Part shown: in pieces, positions 32,879 through 40,907 of the stretch
How positions within the stretch are numbered: the first letter of the stretch is position 1
How the letters are laid out: each line of letters begins with the position of its first letter
DNA from: Chloroflexota bacterium
Lineage (GTDB): Bacteria > Chloroflexota > UBA11872 > VXOZ01
Reading direction: 5' to 3'
DNA: 43,131 nucleotides
Assembly: GCA_012270555.1 (NCBI GenBank)
Contig: JAAXIC010000004.1
Span: 1 to 43,131 of the forward strand
Translations under genes and position numbers: made by a program
Notes under the pieces: generated by a model
Database searches by the model: none
The model's input: only the letters and a program-made list of their open reading frames with translations
What the model was told of the DNA's origin: nothing

Positions 32879-33538
32879 TTGCCGCACGCGCTCCACGATG
32901 ATGTCCTCCAACGCGGCGCCCACCGGCGTGGGATAGGTTATGAGTATCCGCAGTTCGCCGCTCCGATCGATCAAGAACACCACGTCTTGGTGCAAGACCT
33001 CGCCCGGCTTGCTGGGTTTCGGCTCGCCCGCGGATACATAGTACGCAGCGACGACCTCTGTCACTGCTTCCCATTCTCCGCTGAGAAAGTGCCAGGCCGG
33101 ACTCGCGTCGAGCCCTTGCCTCTGGAGAAATGTCTGCATCGCTTCCTGGGTCTGCTCGGCGGGATTGATGTTGATGGCCAGCACCACCAGGTCTTCCGCA
33201 TCCACCCCTAAATCGCCATACGCGGCGGCAATATGCTGCGCCAGAATGAGGCAGTTATCGGTGCAGAGCGGGTCGAGAAAGGTGAGCAGCACCACCTTCC
33301 CTTGCTGGTCCGCGAGGGAGACCGCCGCGCCGCGCTGGTCCAGCAGTGTAAAGGCAGGCGCGGGCGCGCTTTCGAGCTCCGTGCCGGTGTAGGTCAAAGT
33401 GCCCCCCGTCACGTAGGGCCAGATATACGGCATGAAGGGAAAGACGTTCGGATTTGCTTGCGTAAGGGCGAACGAGGTAATCAGGAATACCACAACCGCG
33501 AACGCAAGCGCTTTGACGTGTCGTATTGGGTCTCGCAT
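32870..33538 (-). CDS. SCO1/SenC family copper chaperone-like protein
   Basis: Membrane-anchored thioredoxin-fold protein of 222 aa. An N-terminal helix (ALAFAVVVFLITSFALTQA) acts as anchor. The SCO copper site is complete: Cys92 and Cys96 in LCTDNC, and His183 in VLHQDVVFLIDRSG. SCO proteins deliver copper or reduce cysteines for the CuA site of cytochrome c oxidase. No oxidase genes are in the window. Upstream reading beyond ATG 33538 runs into repeat family C and is not genuine. Confidence 0.9.
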   Translation of the reverse strand: MRDPIRHVKALAFAVVVFLITSFALTQANPNVFPFMPYIWPYVTGGTLTYTGTELESAPAPAFTLLDQRGAAVSLADQQGKVVLLTFLDPLCTDNCLILAQHIAAAYGDLGVDAEDLVVLAININPAEQTQEAMQTFLQRQGLDASPAWHFLSGEWEAVTEVVAAYYVSAGEPKPSKPGEVLHQDVVFLIDRSGELRILITYPTPVGAALEDIIVERVRQLL

Positions 33539-33632
33539 GGATTCAGCATAGCAGAATCCGCCATATGCATAACGCTGCGCTCTCCCAGAGCGGAGACTGT
33601 TGCATAACTTCGGACGGTGGCAAAAGAATATC

Positions 33633-33669
33633 TCCCTCTCCTTTGGGGAGAGGGTCGGGGTGAGGGGAA
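33633..33669. repeat. Family C palindromic repeat
   Basis: TCCCTCTCCTTTGGGGAGAG followed by GGTCGGGGTGAGGGGA. It lies in inverted orientation to the copy at 33754-33791. The pair can form a stem around the 84 bp between them. Confidence 0.75.
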
Positions 33670-33753
33670 ATCTTGCAAATCGGGTTCCCAGCCTTTGTGG
33701 GACTTCCACCATCGGAGACAAACCACCGAAATGGGACCAAACCAGAGGAGATT

Positions 33754-33791
33754 CACCCTCACCCTAGCCCTCTCCCATCGAGGGAGAGGGG
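33754..33791. repeat. Family C palindromic repeat
   Basis: ACCCTCACCCTAGCCCTCTC followed by CC, a short loop and a GGGAGAGGGG arm. Inverted partner of 33633-33669. These repeats and the hairpin at 33941-33979 are the main content of the 490-bp gap 33539-34028. Confidence 0.75.
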
Positions 33792-33792
33792 A

Positions 33793-33978
33793 CTATCCGG
33801 CTTCGGCGAGGGTATCGCAAAAGTCTCCCAGAGCGAGAGTGCGACGGTAGCCCGCCAGTGATCGCAGACGCCGCGCGGTTTCCAGTAGCCGGTAGAGTCT
33901 CTGTGCGTGACGCACCGCCCCTTGCACCCTCTCATCAATGAATGACCGCACTAGCGAAAATGTGGCTAGTGCGGTCAT
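33793..33978 (-). CDS. Possible small helical protein of unknown function
   Basis: An open frame of 61 codons encodes an Arg/Leu-rich, probably all-helical peptide (RHAQRLYRLLETARRLRSLA). The ATG lies inside the right arm of a 15-bp hairpin, no ribosome binding site is present, and I recognise no family. It may be chance or a degraded fragment. Confidence 0.2.
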   Translation of the reverse strand: MTALATFSLVRSFIDERVQGAVRHAQRLYRLLETARRLRSLAGYRRTLALGDFCDTLAEAG

Positions 33979-33979
33979 T
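33941..33979. terminator. 15-bp perfect hairpin downstream of the propeller gene
   Basis: AATGACCGCACTAGC (33941-33955) and its exact reverse complement (33965-33979) enclose a 9-nt loop. It lies 50 bp beyond the stop of the secreted propeller gene, so it may end that transcript, though neither side has a proper T-tract. It could equally be a mobile palindrome. Confidence 0.45.
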
Positions 33980-34028
33980 ACTCATTTCTCTGCTGCGCTG
34001 TTGTGCTGCCAACCCGGGCCGCTAGTCT

Positions 34029-35891
34029 TTACTCCACCGCTACCGCCCGGAGCGCATCGTCATGAATGTCGGAATTTGCGGTCTGGTACGGCCGCCAGAC
34101 CCCGCTAGTTAACAACACGCTGGCGCCTTCATCAGTGGCCGCCCAGACCTGCCCCGCCGCGTCTATGGCGATGCTATAGACGTCATTGCTCGTGATGCCC
34201 GAGGCAAAGCTGTTGTAATTTGTCCATCTGGCGCCATCGTACACGCTGACACCGTTTGACGTTGCCAGCCAGACTCTTCTGTCCGGGCCTATGGTGATGT
34301 CGCGTATCGTATCGCTGGCGATGTCGGAATTGGTGGTTGTATAGTCCGTCCATGTCACACCATTGTATACGCTGACGCCGTGGCCGTTCGTGCCTACCCA
34401 TACCTTGCCCGAATGAGCCGCCAGACTCGTGGTGTCGATGTTCTGGAATGGCTGCCAGATGCCGTCATTGAAAATCGCGGCACCACTGGCCGTGGCCAGC
34501 CACACGCGGTTGAGTCGCTCGTCAATTATCAGCACGTCTCGGACGATATCGGACAGGATATGGGAGTTGTCCCTGTCCAATTTCTCCCAGCGAATGGTGC
34601 TACCTGAAATAATCCCAAATGAAGCGCCGTCGCCGTCCGTGCCGATCCAGACCAGATTACCAAGTACGTGCACGGAAGTGACCTCGTTGCCGGCAAAGCC
34701 CGCCGTGCTGGTGTCGAATAGCCACCAAGTAGTGCCGTGCAGCCGCGCCAGACCACTCTGGGTCGCAAACCACTTCGATCCGTCAGCGGCAATGAAGATG
34801 TCGTTAATGGCGTCGTCCGGTAGTATCGGATCCTTGAAGGTGCGGTAAGTCCTCCAGTTCGTGCCGTCAAAGTGAGCGAGTCCCCTGTCAGACGTCCCAA
34901 ACCAGACGCTCGCGCTTTGCGGTGTCACCGGAACCTGTGTGGGCGTAGCCGTAGGTCCCGGCGTAGCCCCAGGCGCCGGCGTGGCGGTGGGCGCAACCGG
35001 CGTGCCAGGCCGCGGCGTGGGCGTAGGATCAGGAGCCACGGGCTGTCCAATTGAATTAAATCCTCGCATCACACGTTGTACTACGTAGCGCTGCCCGAGA
35101 GCCAGCGGAGTCGCAGCCCTGAACGCCGCATAAGTCCCCCAACTGTCTCTCGGATAGTTTAGGTTGCGAAGATCGTCCCCGAGCAGCCGCAATTGGACCG
35201 GCTCCGGGCTGCCTTGATGGAATTCAAGCACGGCTGCCTGGAAGTACTGGCGAATGAAGCCAGGTGTCGCCGCTTCAATATACAGCGTGCCCAGCGAGCG
35301 GCTATCAATGCGCGCATCCGTCTTGGGGAAGCCGAAAGCCTGGATGCCGCCAAGGGATTCGAAGAAGCTCTTGAACCCCGTATAGATTCCCTCGCTTGAG
35401 AAGTCGGAAACCTTATGACCCCACGGCCCGATCTCTTCTCCGGGATGGGGATTGAAGCGGCCCGGCTCGACTCCGAGATCAACACTCCCGCCGGAGCCGC
35501 CGCCAAAGAAGTCCCACGCCAAGCGGCGTTCCATCACGTAGCGCCCCAGGTCCTGCCGCCAGTGCCAATCAACCACGCCGCGCTGGTAGTATTGGGCGAG
35601 ATTCCCGGTCTCCTCTTCCACCACCTCAGAGGTTGGAAACCCCCAGCGTGTGAGCCCGCCGGTGGCATTGTAGTGGTCGAGGAAGTTTACCTCGTGCGTT
35701 TGACCGTTCCTAATCACGCGGAGATTCGGAATATTGTGCTCCAAGGTCTCATCGTAGTAGTTCTTGGTGACCACGGCCGACGTAAAGGTCGTCGTTTCTT
35801 GCGCATGTATCGGCGCCGTCGCCAGCCCGAAAAGAAGCACCGTGAGGGCAAGCGCCCCGACTATGGGACGTACCCGGTTCAGACATCGCAT
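34029..35891 (-). CDS. Secreted two-domain protein with regulator-type beta-propeller
   Basis: Protein of 620 aa with a signal peptide (residues 1-31, cleavage after APIHA or HAQ). Residues 60-270 hold at least two repeats of a G-F-P module followed by a YYQRGVVDW- or YFQAAVLEF-like segment, seen in extracellular LGFP-type domains. A Pro/Thr linker (about 285-324) leads to a propeller of repeated VWFGTSDRGLAHFDGTNW-like units. These match the sensor propellers of hybrid two-component regulators, but no kinase domain is present. It is probably cell-surface or secreted, binding a polymer or ligand. GAGGAG lies 12 bases upstream of the start. Confidence 0.82.
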   Translation of the reverse strand: MRCLNRVRPIVGALALTVLLFGLATAPIHAQETTTFTSAVVTKNYYDETLEHNIPNLRVIRNGQTHEVNFLDHYNATGGLTRWGFPTSEVVEEETGNLAQYYQRGVVDWHWRQDLGRYVMERRLAWDFFGGGSGGSVDLGVEPGRFNPHPGEEIGPWGHKVSDFSSEGIYTGFKSFFESLGGIQAFGFPKTDARIDSRSLGTLYIEAATPGFIRQYFQAAVLEFHQGSPEPVQLRLLGDDLRNLNYPRDSWGTYAAFRAATPLALGQRYVVQRVMRGFNSIGQPVAPDPTPTPRPGTPVAPTATPAPGATPGPTATPTQVPVTPQSASVWFGTSDRGLAHFDGTNWRTYRTFKDPILPDDAINDIFIAADGSKWFATQSGLARLHGTTWWLFDTSTAGFAGNEVTSVHVLGNLVWIGTDGDGASFGIISGSTIRWEKLDRDNSHILSDIVRDVLIIDERLNRVWLATASGAAIFNDGIWQPFQNIDTTSLAAHSGKVWVGTNGHGVSVYNGVTWTDYTTTNSDIASDTIRDITIGPDRRVWLATSNGVSVYDGARWTNYNSFASGITSNDVYSIAIDAAGQVWAATDEGASVLLTSGVWRPYQTANSDIHDDALRAVAVE

Positions 35892-36095
35892 CGTGGGTTA
35901 ATTCTCCTCTTCACCGTGATGGCGTGGCCGCCGGAATGGTCTGATCGCATTTCGCAGGAGCCGACACTGCGCCCTAAGCGCACCTACGGAAAATCCCCTA
36001 TCCCTGCTGAGGCTCGTACGGGAGACGCACGCGAGAAACGTACTTCATGAGAGTACCATAGTTTTTGGAGCATGTCAGCTAACGACAGGCGCGCG

Positions 36096-36125
36096 TTTAC
36101 GTATGGCGGTAGGGGTGACTATAAT
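36096..36125 (+). promoter_or_regulatory. Predicted promoter for the M55 peptidase gene
   Basis: A -35 TTTACG (36096-36101, 4 of 6), an 18-bp spacer and a consensus -10 TATAAT (36120-36125). Transcription would start near 36132, leaving about 265 nt before the start codon. Confidence 0.55.
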
Positions 36126-36131
36126 AACCTA

Positions 36132-36397
36132 TCTTTGTCCAACTTGAGCGCGGTCGCGGTCATGCCTTGCCGTAGCCAGGCGCCTGGCAAGGTGAAGCGA
36201 ACCCGCTGCGCGGAGACCATGTTCGTTCAGTGCGAGGAAGCAGACCAACCGAGATTCAGCGCCACTGCGGGGTAGAACGGACGGCGCCCTCACGCACCCT
36301 GGCGGAAGACTCCCGCACGGCGGAAAACTCCCGACAGAAGTAACCGCTGTCGTTCGGTGCGAAACGCGTGGCATATCTTCACTAAGGACGTGCGAAG
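36132..36397 (+). promoter_or_regulatory. Long, possibly structured 5' leader
   Basis: The leader contains a stem CCTTGCC/GGCAAGG (36165-36171 with 36186-36192) enclosing a competing 14-bp palindrome GCCAGGCGCCTGGC (36175-36188). It also has two tandem 18-bp units GGCGGAA-A/G-ACTCCCG.. at 36301-36336. I could not match it to a riboswitch consensus I know; a GCCACTG at 36260 recalls cobalamin riboswitches, but the other boxes are missing. No convincing gene is seen in this 506-bp gap. Confidence 0.35.
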
Positions 36398-37225
36398 ATG
36401 AAAGCGTACATTGCCGTTGACATGGAAGGGATCAGCGGAGTCGTCATCCCGGAGCAACTCGGGCACGGGCGGCTCTTCTACCAGGAGGCCCGGCGCATGC
36501 TCGTGAACGACACCAATGCCGTGGTTGCCGGCGCATTGGCCGGCGGCGCGGACGAAGTGCTCGTGGAGGATGCGCATAGCTCCGGTTTCAACTTCATCTA
36601 TGAGGAACTGCATCCTGACGCCGAGTACATTACCGGCGGCGCCCATCAGCAGCGGTTTCCCTTCTTGGAGGGTGCCGACGTTATGTTCTTGGTGGGCTAC
36701 CACGCCATGTCCGGCACCGCGAACGCCGTGCGCGACCACACTATGAGTTCGGCCTCTTATCAGGATATCTGGATCAACGGCGCGCCGGCAGGAGAGATCA
36801 TGATCGACGCGCTGATCGCAGGCGCCCATGGGGTGCCGGTGGGTCTCGTTACCGGCGATGACAAGGCATGTGGGGAAGCCCGTGCCCTGCTGGGCAACAT
36901 CGAGACCGCACAGGTGAAGCAAGCTATCGGACGCCACGCGGCACGGATGCTCTCACCGCAGCGGGCGCGAGAACTGCTCCAAGCGAAGGCGCGCCGAACA
37001 GTGGAGCGGGTATCAGAACTGACTCCCTTGGGCGCGCCGCCCACGAACACGGTGCGGATCCGCTATAACAGTACGGATCTCGTCGACCGCATCTACTTTG
37101 ACGGCAAAGCCTGCACCAAGATCGACTCGAGAACGGTCGAGTATCGCGGTGACGGCGTGCTGGAAACACTGAGCGCCGCAAAGCTGATCCAGCCATATTC
37201 CGCGCCGGGTGAAGCTACTCTCTGA
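36398..37225 (+). CDS. dppA: M55 family D-aminopeptidase (DppA-like)
   Basis: Zinc peptidase of 275 aa, self-compartmentalising in known members. The start AYIAVDMEGISGV gives the metal-binding Asp-x-Glu, followed by EDAHSSGFN and FLVGYHAMSG with the metal His residues. GLVTGDDKAC is also typical. DppA-type enzymes cleave N-terminal D-amino acids from short peptides such as D-Ala-D-Ala. AAGGA lies nine bases upstream. It leads a plus-strand group with a creatininase and an enolase-superfamily gene, suggesting use of cell-wall or D-amino-acid material. Confidence 0.92.
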   Translation: MKAYIAVDMEGISGVVIPEQLGHGRLFYQEARRMLVNDTNAVVAGALAGGADEVLVEDAHSSGFNFIYEELHPDAEYITGGAHQQRFPFLEGADVMFLVGYHAMSGTANAVRDHTMSSASYQDIWINGAPAGEIMIDALIAGAHGVPVGLVTGDDKACGEARALLGNIETAQVKQAIGRHAARMLSPQRARELLQAKARRTVERVSELTPLGAPPTNTVRIRYNSTDLVDRIYFDGKACTKIDSRTVEYRGDGVLETLSAAKLIQPYSAPGEATL

Positions 37226-37320
37226 TGCCAATGTCACGAGAAGAACGAAGTAGTATTGACATTCCATTCCATTCCGAGCGCGGCGGCGAACAGGGTTCGC
37301 GGAATCTAGAGGAAGATATA

Positions 37321-37341
37321 GCGCGGGGGCTTGTCCCCCGC
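37321..37341. repeat. Solo end of the MITE-like element (family D)
   Basis: GCGGGGGCTTGTCCCCCGC lies here, matching the ends of the elements at 31615-31846 and 40908-41164. Confidence 0.65.
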
Positions 37342-37368
37342 CGGGCCCGGCGTTCAGTTGACAGAGAG

Positions 37369-37418
37369 AAGATGGATTCCGCGCCCCCGCACGGGGGAGA
37401 GCTCGCGCGGGAATGACG
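37369..37418. repeat. Family E repeat, long form with mini-hairpin
   Basis: AAGATGGATTC, a CGCCCCCGCACGGGGGAGAG hairpin (within 37381-37403), then CTCGCGCGGGAATGACG. Same layout as 26010-26058. Confidence 0.7.
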
Positions 37419-37505
37419 AGCCGCCGGTGACGCGGGATTGGCGAAGAATCTTGGAATAGCCTAAAGGTACAGTTACACGAGTGCCGGATATATAAGGAGA
37501 GACTC

Positions 37506-38264
37506 ATGGAACGATACGTATGGCAACACATGCGGCGGGAGGAGATCGCGGAGATGCGCGATCACGGCGCCGTCGTGATCCTGCCGGTGGGGTCGATCGA
37601 GCAGCACGGCCGCCATTTGCCGGTGGACGTGGACATCTTCATGGCGGAGACCGTAGCGCTGTCGGCGGCGCAGGCCCTCTTATCGGAGATTCCGGTACTG
37701 GTGGCCCCGTCATTGTGGACTGGGGTTTCGCCGCACCACATGCACTTTACGGGCACGCTTACGCTCTCAGTTGACACCTTCTCGCAGGTGATTAGCGAAA
37801 TTGTCACCTGCATGTGGCAACACGGCTTTCGGCACATAATCCTGCTCAACGGCCACGGCGGGAACGACAATACGATGAAGTCGACTACTCTAAAGCTCGG
37901 CGCCGAGGGCATCGAAGTAGCCGCAACGACCTACTGGGACCTGGCAGCGGCAGAGTTGGCGGAACTGGTGGAGGGCGAGCGCAAGAAGGTCGGGCATGCC
38001 TGCGAAATCGAGACCTCGATGATGCTCTACCTGCGGCAGGAACTGGTGGACATGAGCACGGCGGTGAAAGACTTGCGCATTCCGCCCACGCGTATGCCCA
38101 CGGGCGGGCCGGTCTACTTCTGGCCGGTGTTCGATCCGGGCACGACCGGCGTATCGGGAGACCCGACCCTGGCTACCGCCGAGAAAGGCAAGGCGTTCCT
38201 GGACGTGATAACGAAGAACCTCGTCGAATTCATACGCACGTACCACAAAGCGCAAATCCCATAA
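37506..38264 (+). CDS. Creatininase family amidohydrolase
   Basis: Metal-dependent amidohydrolase of 252 aa. Diagnostic segments are LPVGSIEQHGRHLPVDVD, NGHGGNDNTMK and GHACEIETSMML, which supply the two-metal site. The start has an excellent AAGGAGAG four bases upstream. Family members hydrolyse creatinine, formamides or lactam-like amides; the actual substrate is unknown. It is followed after 4 bp by the enolase-superfamily gene, forming an operon. Confidence 0.93.
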   Translation: MERYVWQHMRREEIAEMRDHGAVVILPVGSIEQHGRHLPVDVDIFMAETVALSAAQALLSEIPVLVAPSLWTGVSPHHMHFTGTLTLSVDTFSQVISEIVTCMWQHGFRHIILLNGHGGNDNTMKSTTLKLGAEGIEVAATTYWDLAAAELAELVEGERKKVGHACEIETSMMLYLRQELVDMSTAVKDLRIPPTRMPTGGPVYFWPVFDPGTTGVSGDPTLATAEKGKAFLDVITKNLVEFIRTYHKAQIP

Positions 38265-38268
38265 GCGC

Positions 38269-39453
38269 ATGAAGATCAAGGACATCCAGACCTATATTGT
38301 CGACGGCCAGTGGTGGAACTGGGTCTTTGCCAAAGTCACCACCGACGCCGGTCTTCACGGCTGGGGTGAAGCGCCGCTGGCATGGAAAGAACACACCGCG
38401 GCTACCGCCATCGAGGAACTCGGCGCCGTAGTCATCGGCGAGGACCCGCGGCACATTGAAGCCAATCTGCAGCTCTTGCACCGCGGTGAGTACGGCGGCA
38501 CCGGGCCGGTCTACAACACCGCAATCAGCGCGTTGGAGCAGGCGTGCTGGGACATCAAAGGCAAGGATGCCGGTCTGCCGGTGCACGCGCTGCTGGGCGG
38601 TCCGTGCCGCGACCATGTCCGCGTGTACGCCAATGGGTGGTTCGAGGGCGCGAGCACGCCGGACGAATTTGCCACGGCAGCGCAAGCGGTGGTGGCGCAA
38701 GGCTACACCGCGCTGAAGTGGGACCCCTTTACCGCGTGGATCACGGCTTCGGAGCAGGAGATCAGGGAAGCCGCAGCCAGCGTGGCGGAGGTGCGCGAGG
38801 CGGTCGGTGACTCCATCGATCTTTGCGTGGAAGTGCACGGTCGCCTCAACGTCACCAGCGCGATAGCGGCGGCGGAAGCGCTGCGGCCCTACCGGCCCTT
38901 CTTCTACGAGGAACCGCTGCGACCGGATAATCCCGCCGCCTATGCCAAGCTGGCGCGGGCGCAGATCGGCATGCCCATCGCGGCGGGCGAGCGCTTCTTC
39001 ACCCGCTGGGGCTTCCGCGAATACATCGAGCAACAACTCCTCGACATCATCCAGCCCGACATCAGCCACACCGGCGGCATTCTGGAGGCCAAGAAGATCG
39101 CCGCGTGGGCCGAAACCTATGACATTCCGGTAGTCCCCCACAACCCTTACGGCCCGGTGGCGATGGCGGCAACTCTGCAAGCAGTCGGCTGCATCCCCAA
39201 CGTCCCTATTCTCGAGTCCTTCTTGTTCGGCTGCCCCTGGCGACAGGATATCGTAAAAGACTCGCTGGAGGTCCTCCAACCGGACGGCACTTTGCGCATC
39301 CCGGATGCGCCGGGACTGGGCATTGAACTGGACGAGGAGGCGCTCCGCAAGCATCCCTACCGGCATATTCCCACCCCGTGGAGCAAGCCAACCGTGGACA
39401 CCTGGGGCGGGACAATCTTCAATGATCCAACTGCAGCGCAGCCAAAGGAGTAG
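38269..39453 (+). CDS. Mandelate racemase/galactonate dehydratase family enzyme
   Basis: Enolase-superfamily enzyme of 394 aa, closest in pattern to D-galactonate-type dehydratases. The capping domain ends near residue 110; the barrel follows. Metal ligands appear as Glu188 (in VEVHGR, where Asp is usual), Glu214 (YEEPLRP) and Glu241 (AAGERF). Catalytic His190 and His291 (VVPHNPYGP) are present. It likely dehydrates a sugar acid to a 2-keto-3-deoxy acid, though the substrate is unproven. It follows the creatininase gene by 4 bp and is followed by a GNAT gene. Confidence 0.9.
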   Translation: MKIKDIQTYIVDGQWWNWVFAKVTTDAGLHGWGEAPLAWKEHTAATAIEELGAVVIGEDPRHIEANLQLLHRGEYGGTGPVYNTAISALEQACWDIKGKDAGLPVHALLGGPCRDHVRVYANGWFEGASTPDEFATAAQAVVAQGYTALKWDPFTAWITASEQEIREAAASVAEVREAVGDSIDLCVEVHGRLNVTSAIAAAEALRPYRPFFYEEPLRPDNPAAYAKLARAQIGMPIAAGERFFTRWGFREYIEQQLLDIIQPDISHTGGILEAKKIAAWAETYDIPVVPHNPYGPVAMAATLQAVGCIPNVPILESFLFGCPWRQDIVKDSLEVLQPDGTLRIPDAPGLGIELDEEALRKHPYRHIPTPWSKPTVDTWGGTIFNDPTAAQPKE

Positions 39454-39457
39454 CGCA

Positions 39458-40000
39458 GTGAGCGCGTCGAATCCACAGTTGGTAATGGTACGCCCGCACT
39501 TGGACGACCTGCCTCCACTGCAGGTGCCGAAGCCGTACCGCATCCGCTCCTACCAGCCCGATGACGAAGTCCTTTGGACGGAGCTTGTAGGGGTAGCAAT
39601 GAACTCTCGTTGGACGGTGGAGGCGTGCCGCGAGAACATCATCTCAGCACCGGGATTCGATCCTGGCGGCATGTTCTTCGCCGTCATGGGTGAAGAGGCC
39701 GTGGGAACCGCCACTGCGTTTCACGAAGAGAACAACCCACCCGAACGCGGCACCGTGCATATGGTCTGCGTGCATCCGGACCATCGCGGCCAGGGTCTTG
39801 GCTATTGGCTCTCACTTGCGGTTCTGCACCGCTTCCGCGAGCGTGGCCTTCAGTCCGTGCAACTCCTCACCGACGACGTGCGCCTGCCCGCCATACACAT
39901 CTACCTGAAGCTCGGCTTCGAGCCGCACATGAGTCATCCCAGCTATCCCAAGCGCTGGGAGGCAATCATGGAGACGCTCCGCAAGACCGGCTTTGCCTAG
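39458..40000 (+). CDS. GNAT family N-acetyltransferase
   Basis: Acetyltransferase of 180 aa. The acetyl-CoA loop is clear in VHPDHRGQGLGYWL, followed by VQLLTDDVRLPAIHIYLKLGF. GTG 39458 is chosen because AAGGAG lies seven bases upstream. It starts 4 bp after the previous stop, so it belongs to the same operon. Its stop overlaps the convergent permease gene by 4 bp. The substrate is not known. Confidence 0.88.
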   Translation: MSASNPQLVMVRPHLDDLPPLQVPKPYRIRSYQPDDEVLWTELVGVAMNSRWTVEACRENIISAPGFDPGGMFFAVMGEEAVGTATAFHEENNPPERGTVHMVCVHPDHRGQGLGYWLSLAVLHRFRERGLQSVQLLTDDVRLPAIHIYLKLGFEPHMSHPSYPKRWEAIMETLRKTGFA

Positions 40001-40755
40001 AAAAGCCCGAGACCCGAGGTGATCGAGAGCAGCCCGGTGCAGAGCACGATCAGCAACACCAGGCGTTTGAAGTACTCCTCCGGCACCTTGCGCGAAAGCC
40101 AGATACCCAGCACCATGCCGGCAGCAAGCGTTGGCAAGAACAGCAGCGCATACCGCACAACCTCTCCCGTGAACAAACCGCTCACCGCATGGGCGGGAAT
40201 AGTAACGGCGTTGAGAAACACGAAATACGCGGCTAGGTTCGCGCGAAAGACCTGCTTTGGCATGCCTTGGTTTGAGAAGAAGAGGATGACGGGCGGCCCG
40301 GCCATGGCAATGCCAGAGGCGAGTAGCCCGCTCGCAATACCCACCGGCGCGAGCGCAAGCTTTTCATTCTTGATCTCAAGGTTGATGCCCAGCAGCAGCG
40401 CCAGCGCAAAGAACACGATGACAACGCCGACGATGGCCTTGAGCGCGCCCTCGCTCAGGACAAGCAGCACGTAAACGCCGAGTGGCAGACCAATAAGGCC
40501 GGTTGCCATCATGGGCCAAATGCGCCGGAGGTTGACCTCTTTGATGACGTCTAAAAGTATGAGGAGCGAAGTCAGAAAGATGTGCGTCGTGACAGCGGGC
40601 ACCACGACGCGCGGCGGCAGCACGAGCATCAACAACGGTACACTGACAAGCCCGTAGCCAAACCCGGCCAAGCCCGCGACGGCGGCTGCGAAGAACGTCA
40701 CCAGGCCGCCGGTGAGGAGGAGGATTTGAAAGTCGGTCAGGCCAAGCAGCGACAC
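39997..40755 (-). CDS. TauE/SafE family permease
   Basis: Membrane protein of 252 aa with about eight helices in two homologous halves. GLAGFGYGLVSVPLLMLVLP and SGLLASGIAMAGPPVILFF are the characteristic family repeats. Members export sulfite, sulfoacetate or other organosulfur anions, or import substrates. The start is GTG 40755 without a strong ribosome binding site. It converges on the GNAT gene with a 4-bp overlap. Confidence 0.9.
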   Translation of the reverse strand: MSLLGLTDFQILLLTGGLVTFFAAAVAGLAGFGYGLVSVPLLMLVLPPRVVVPAVTTHIFLTSLLILLDVIKEVNLRRIWPMMATGLIGLPLGVYVLLVLSEGALKAIVGVVIVFFALALLLGINLEIKNEKLALAPVGIASGLLASGIAMAGPPVILFFSNQGMPKQVFRANLAAYFVFLNAVTIPAHAVSGLFTGEVVRYALLFLPTLAAGMVLGIWLSRKVPEEYFKRLVLLIVLCTGLLSITSGLGLF

Positions 40756-40907
40756 ACACGACCATCCATGCTGAGAAATACTGCGAAACGGGCTGCATCT
40801 AACTGTGCCGAATAGTCCGTGTGAGATGCAACTGTGCTACCCGCCGAGACTTGATCGACATGCTCTGGCCGTCAATGCAAGCTCGAGCAATAATAACCAG
40901 CAGTTGT

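Noticed and set aside
33539-33721. Longer N-terminus of the SCO protein
   Set aside because: It would translate a family C repeat in front of the membrane anchor.
36260-36270. GCCACTG suggesting a cobalamin riboswitch
   Set aside because: The other conserved boxes (GGGAA..GGTGAAA and the final AGGAGACCTGCC) are not found at the right places.
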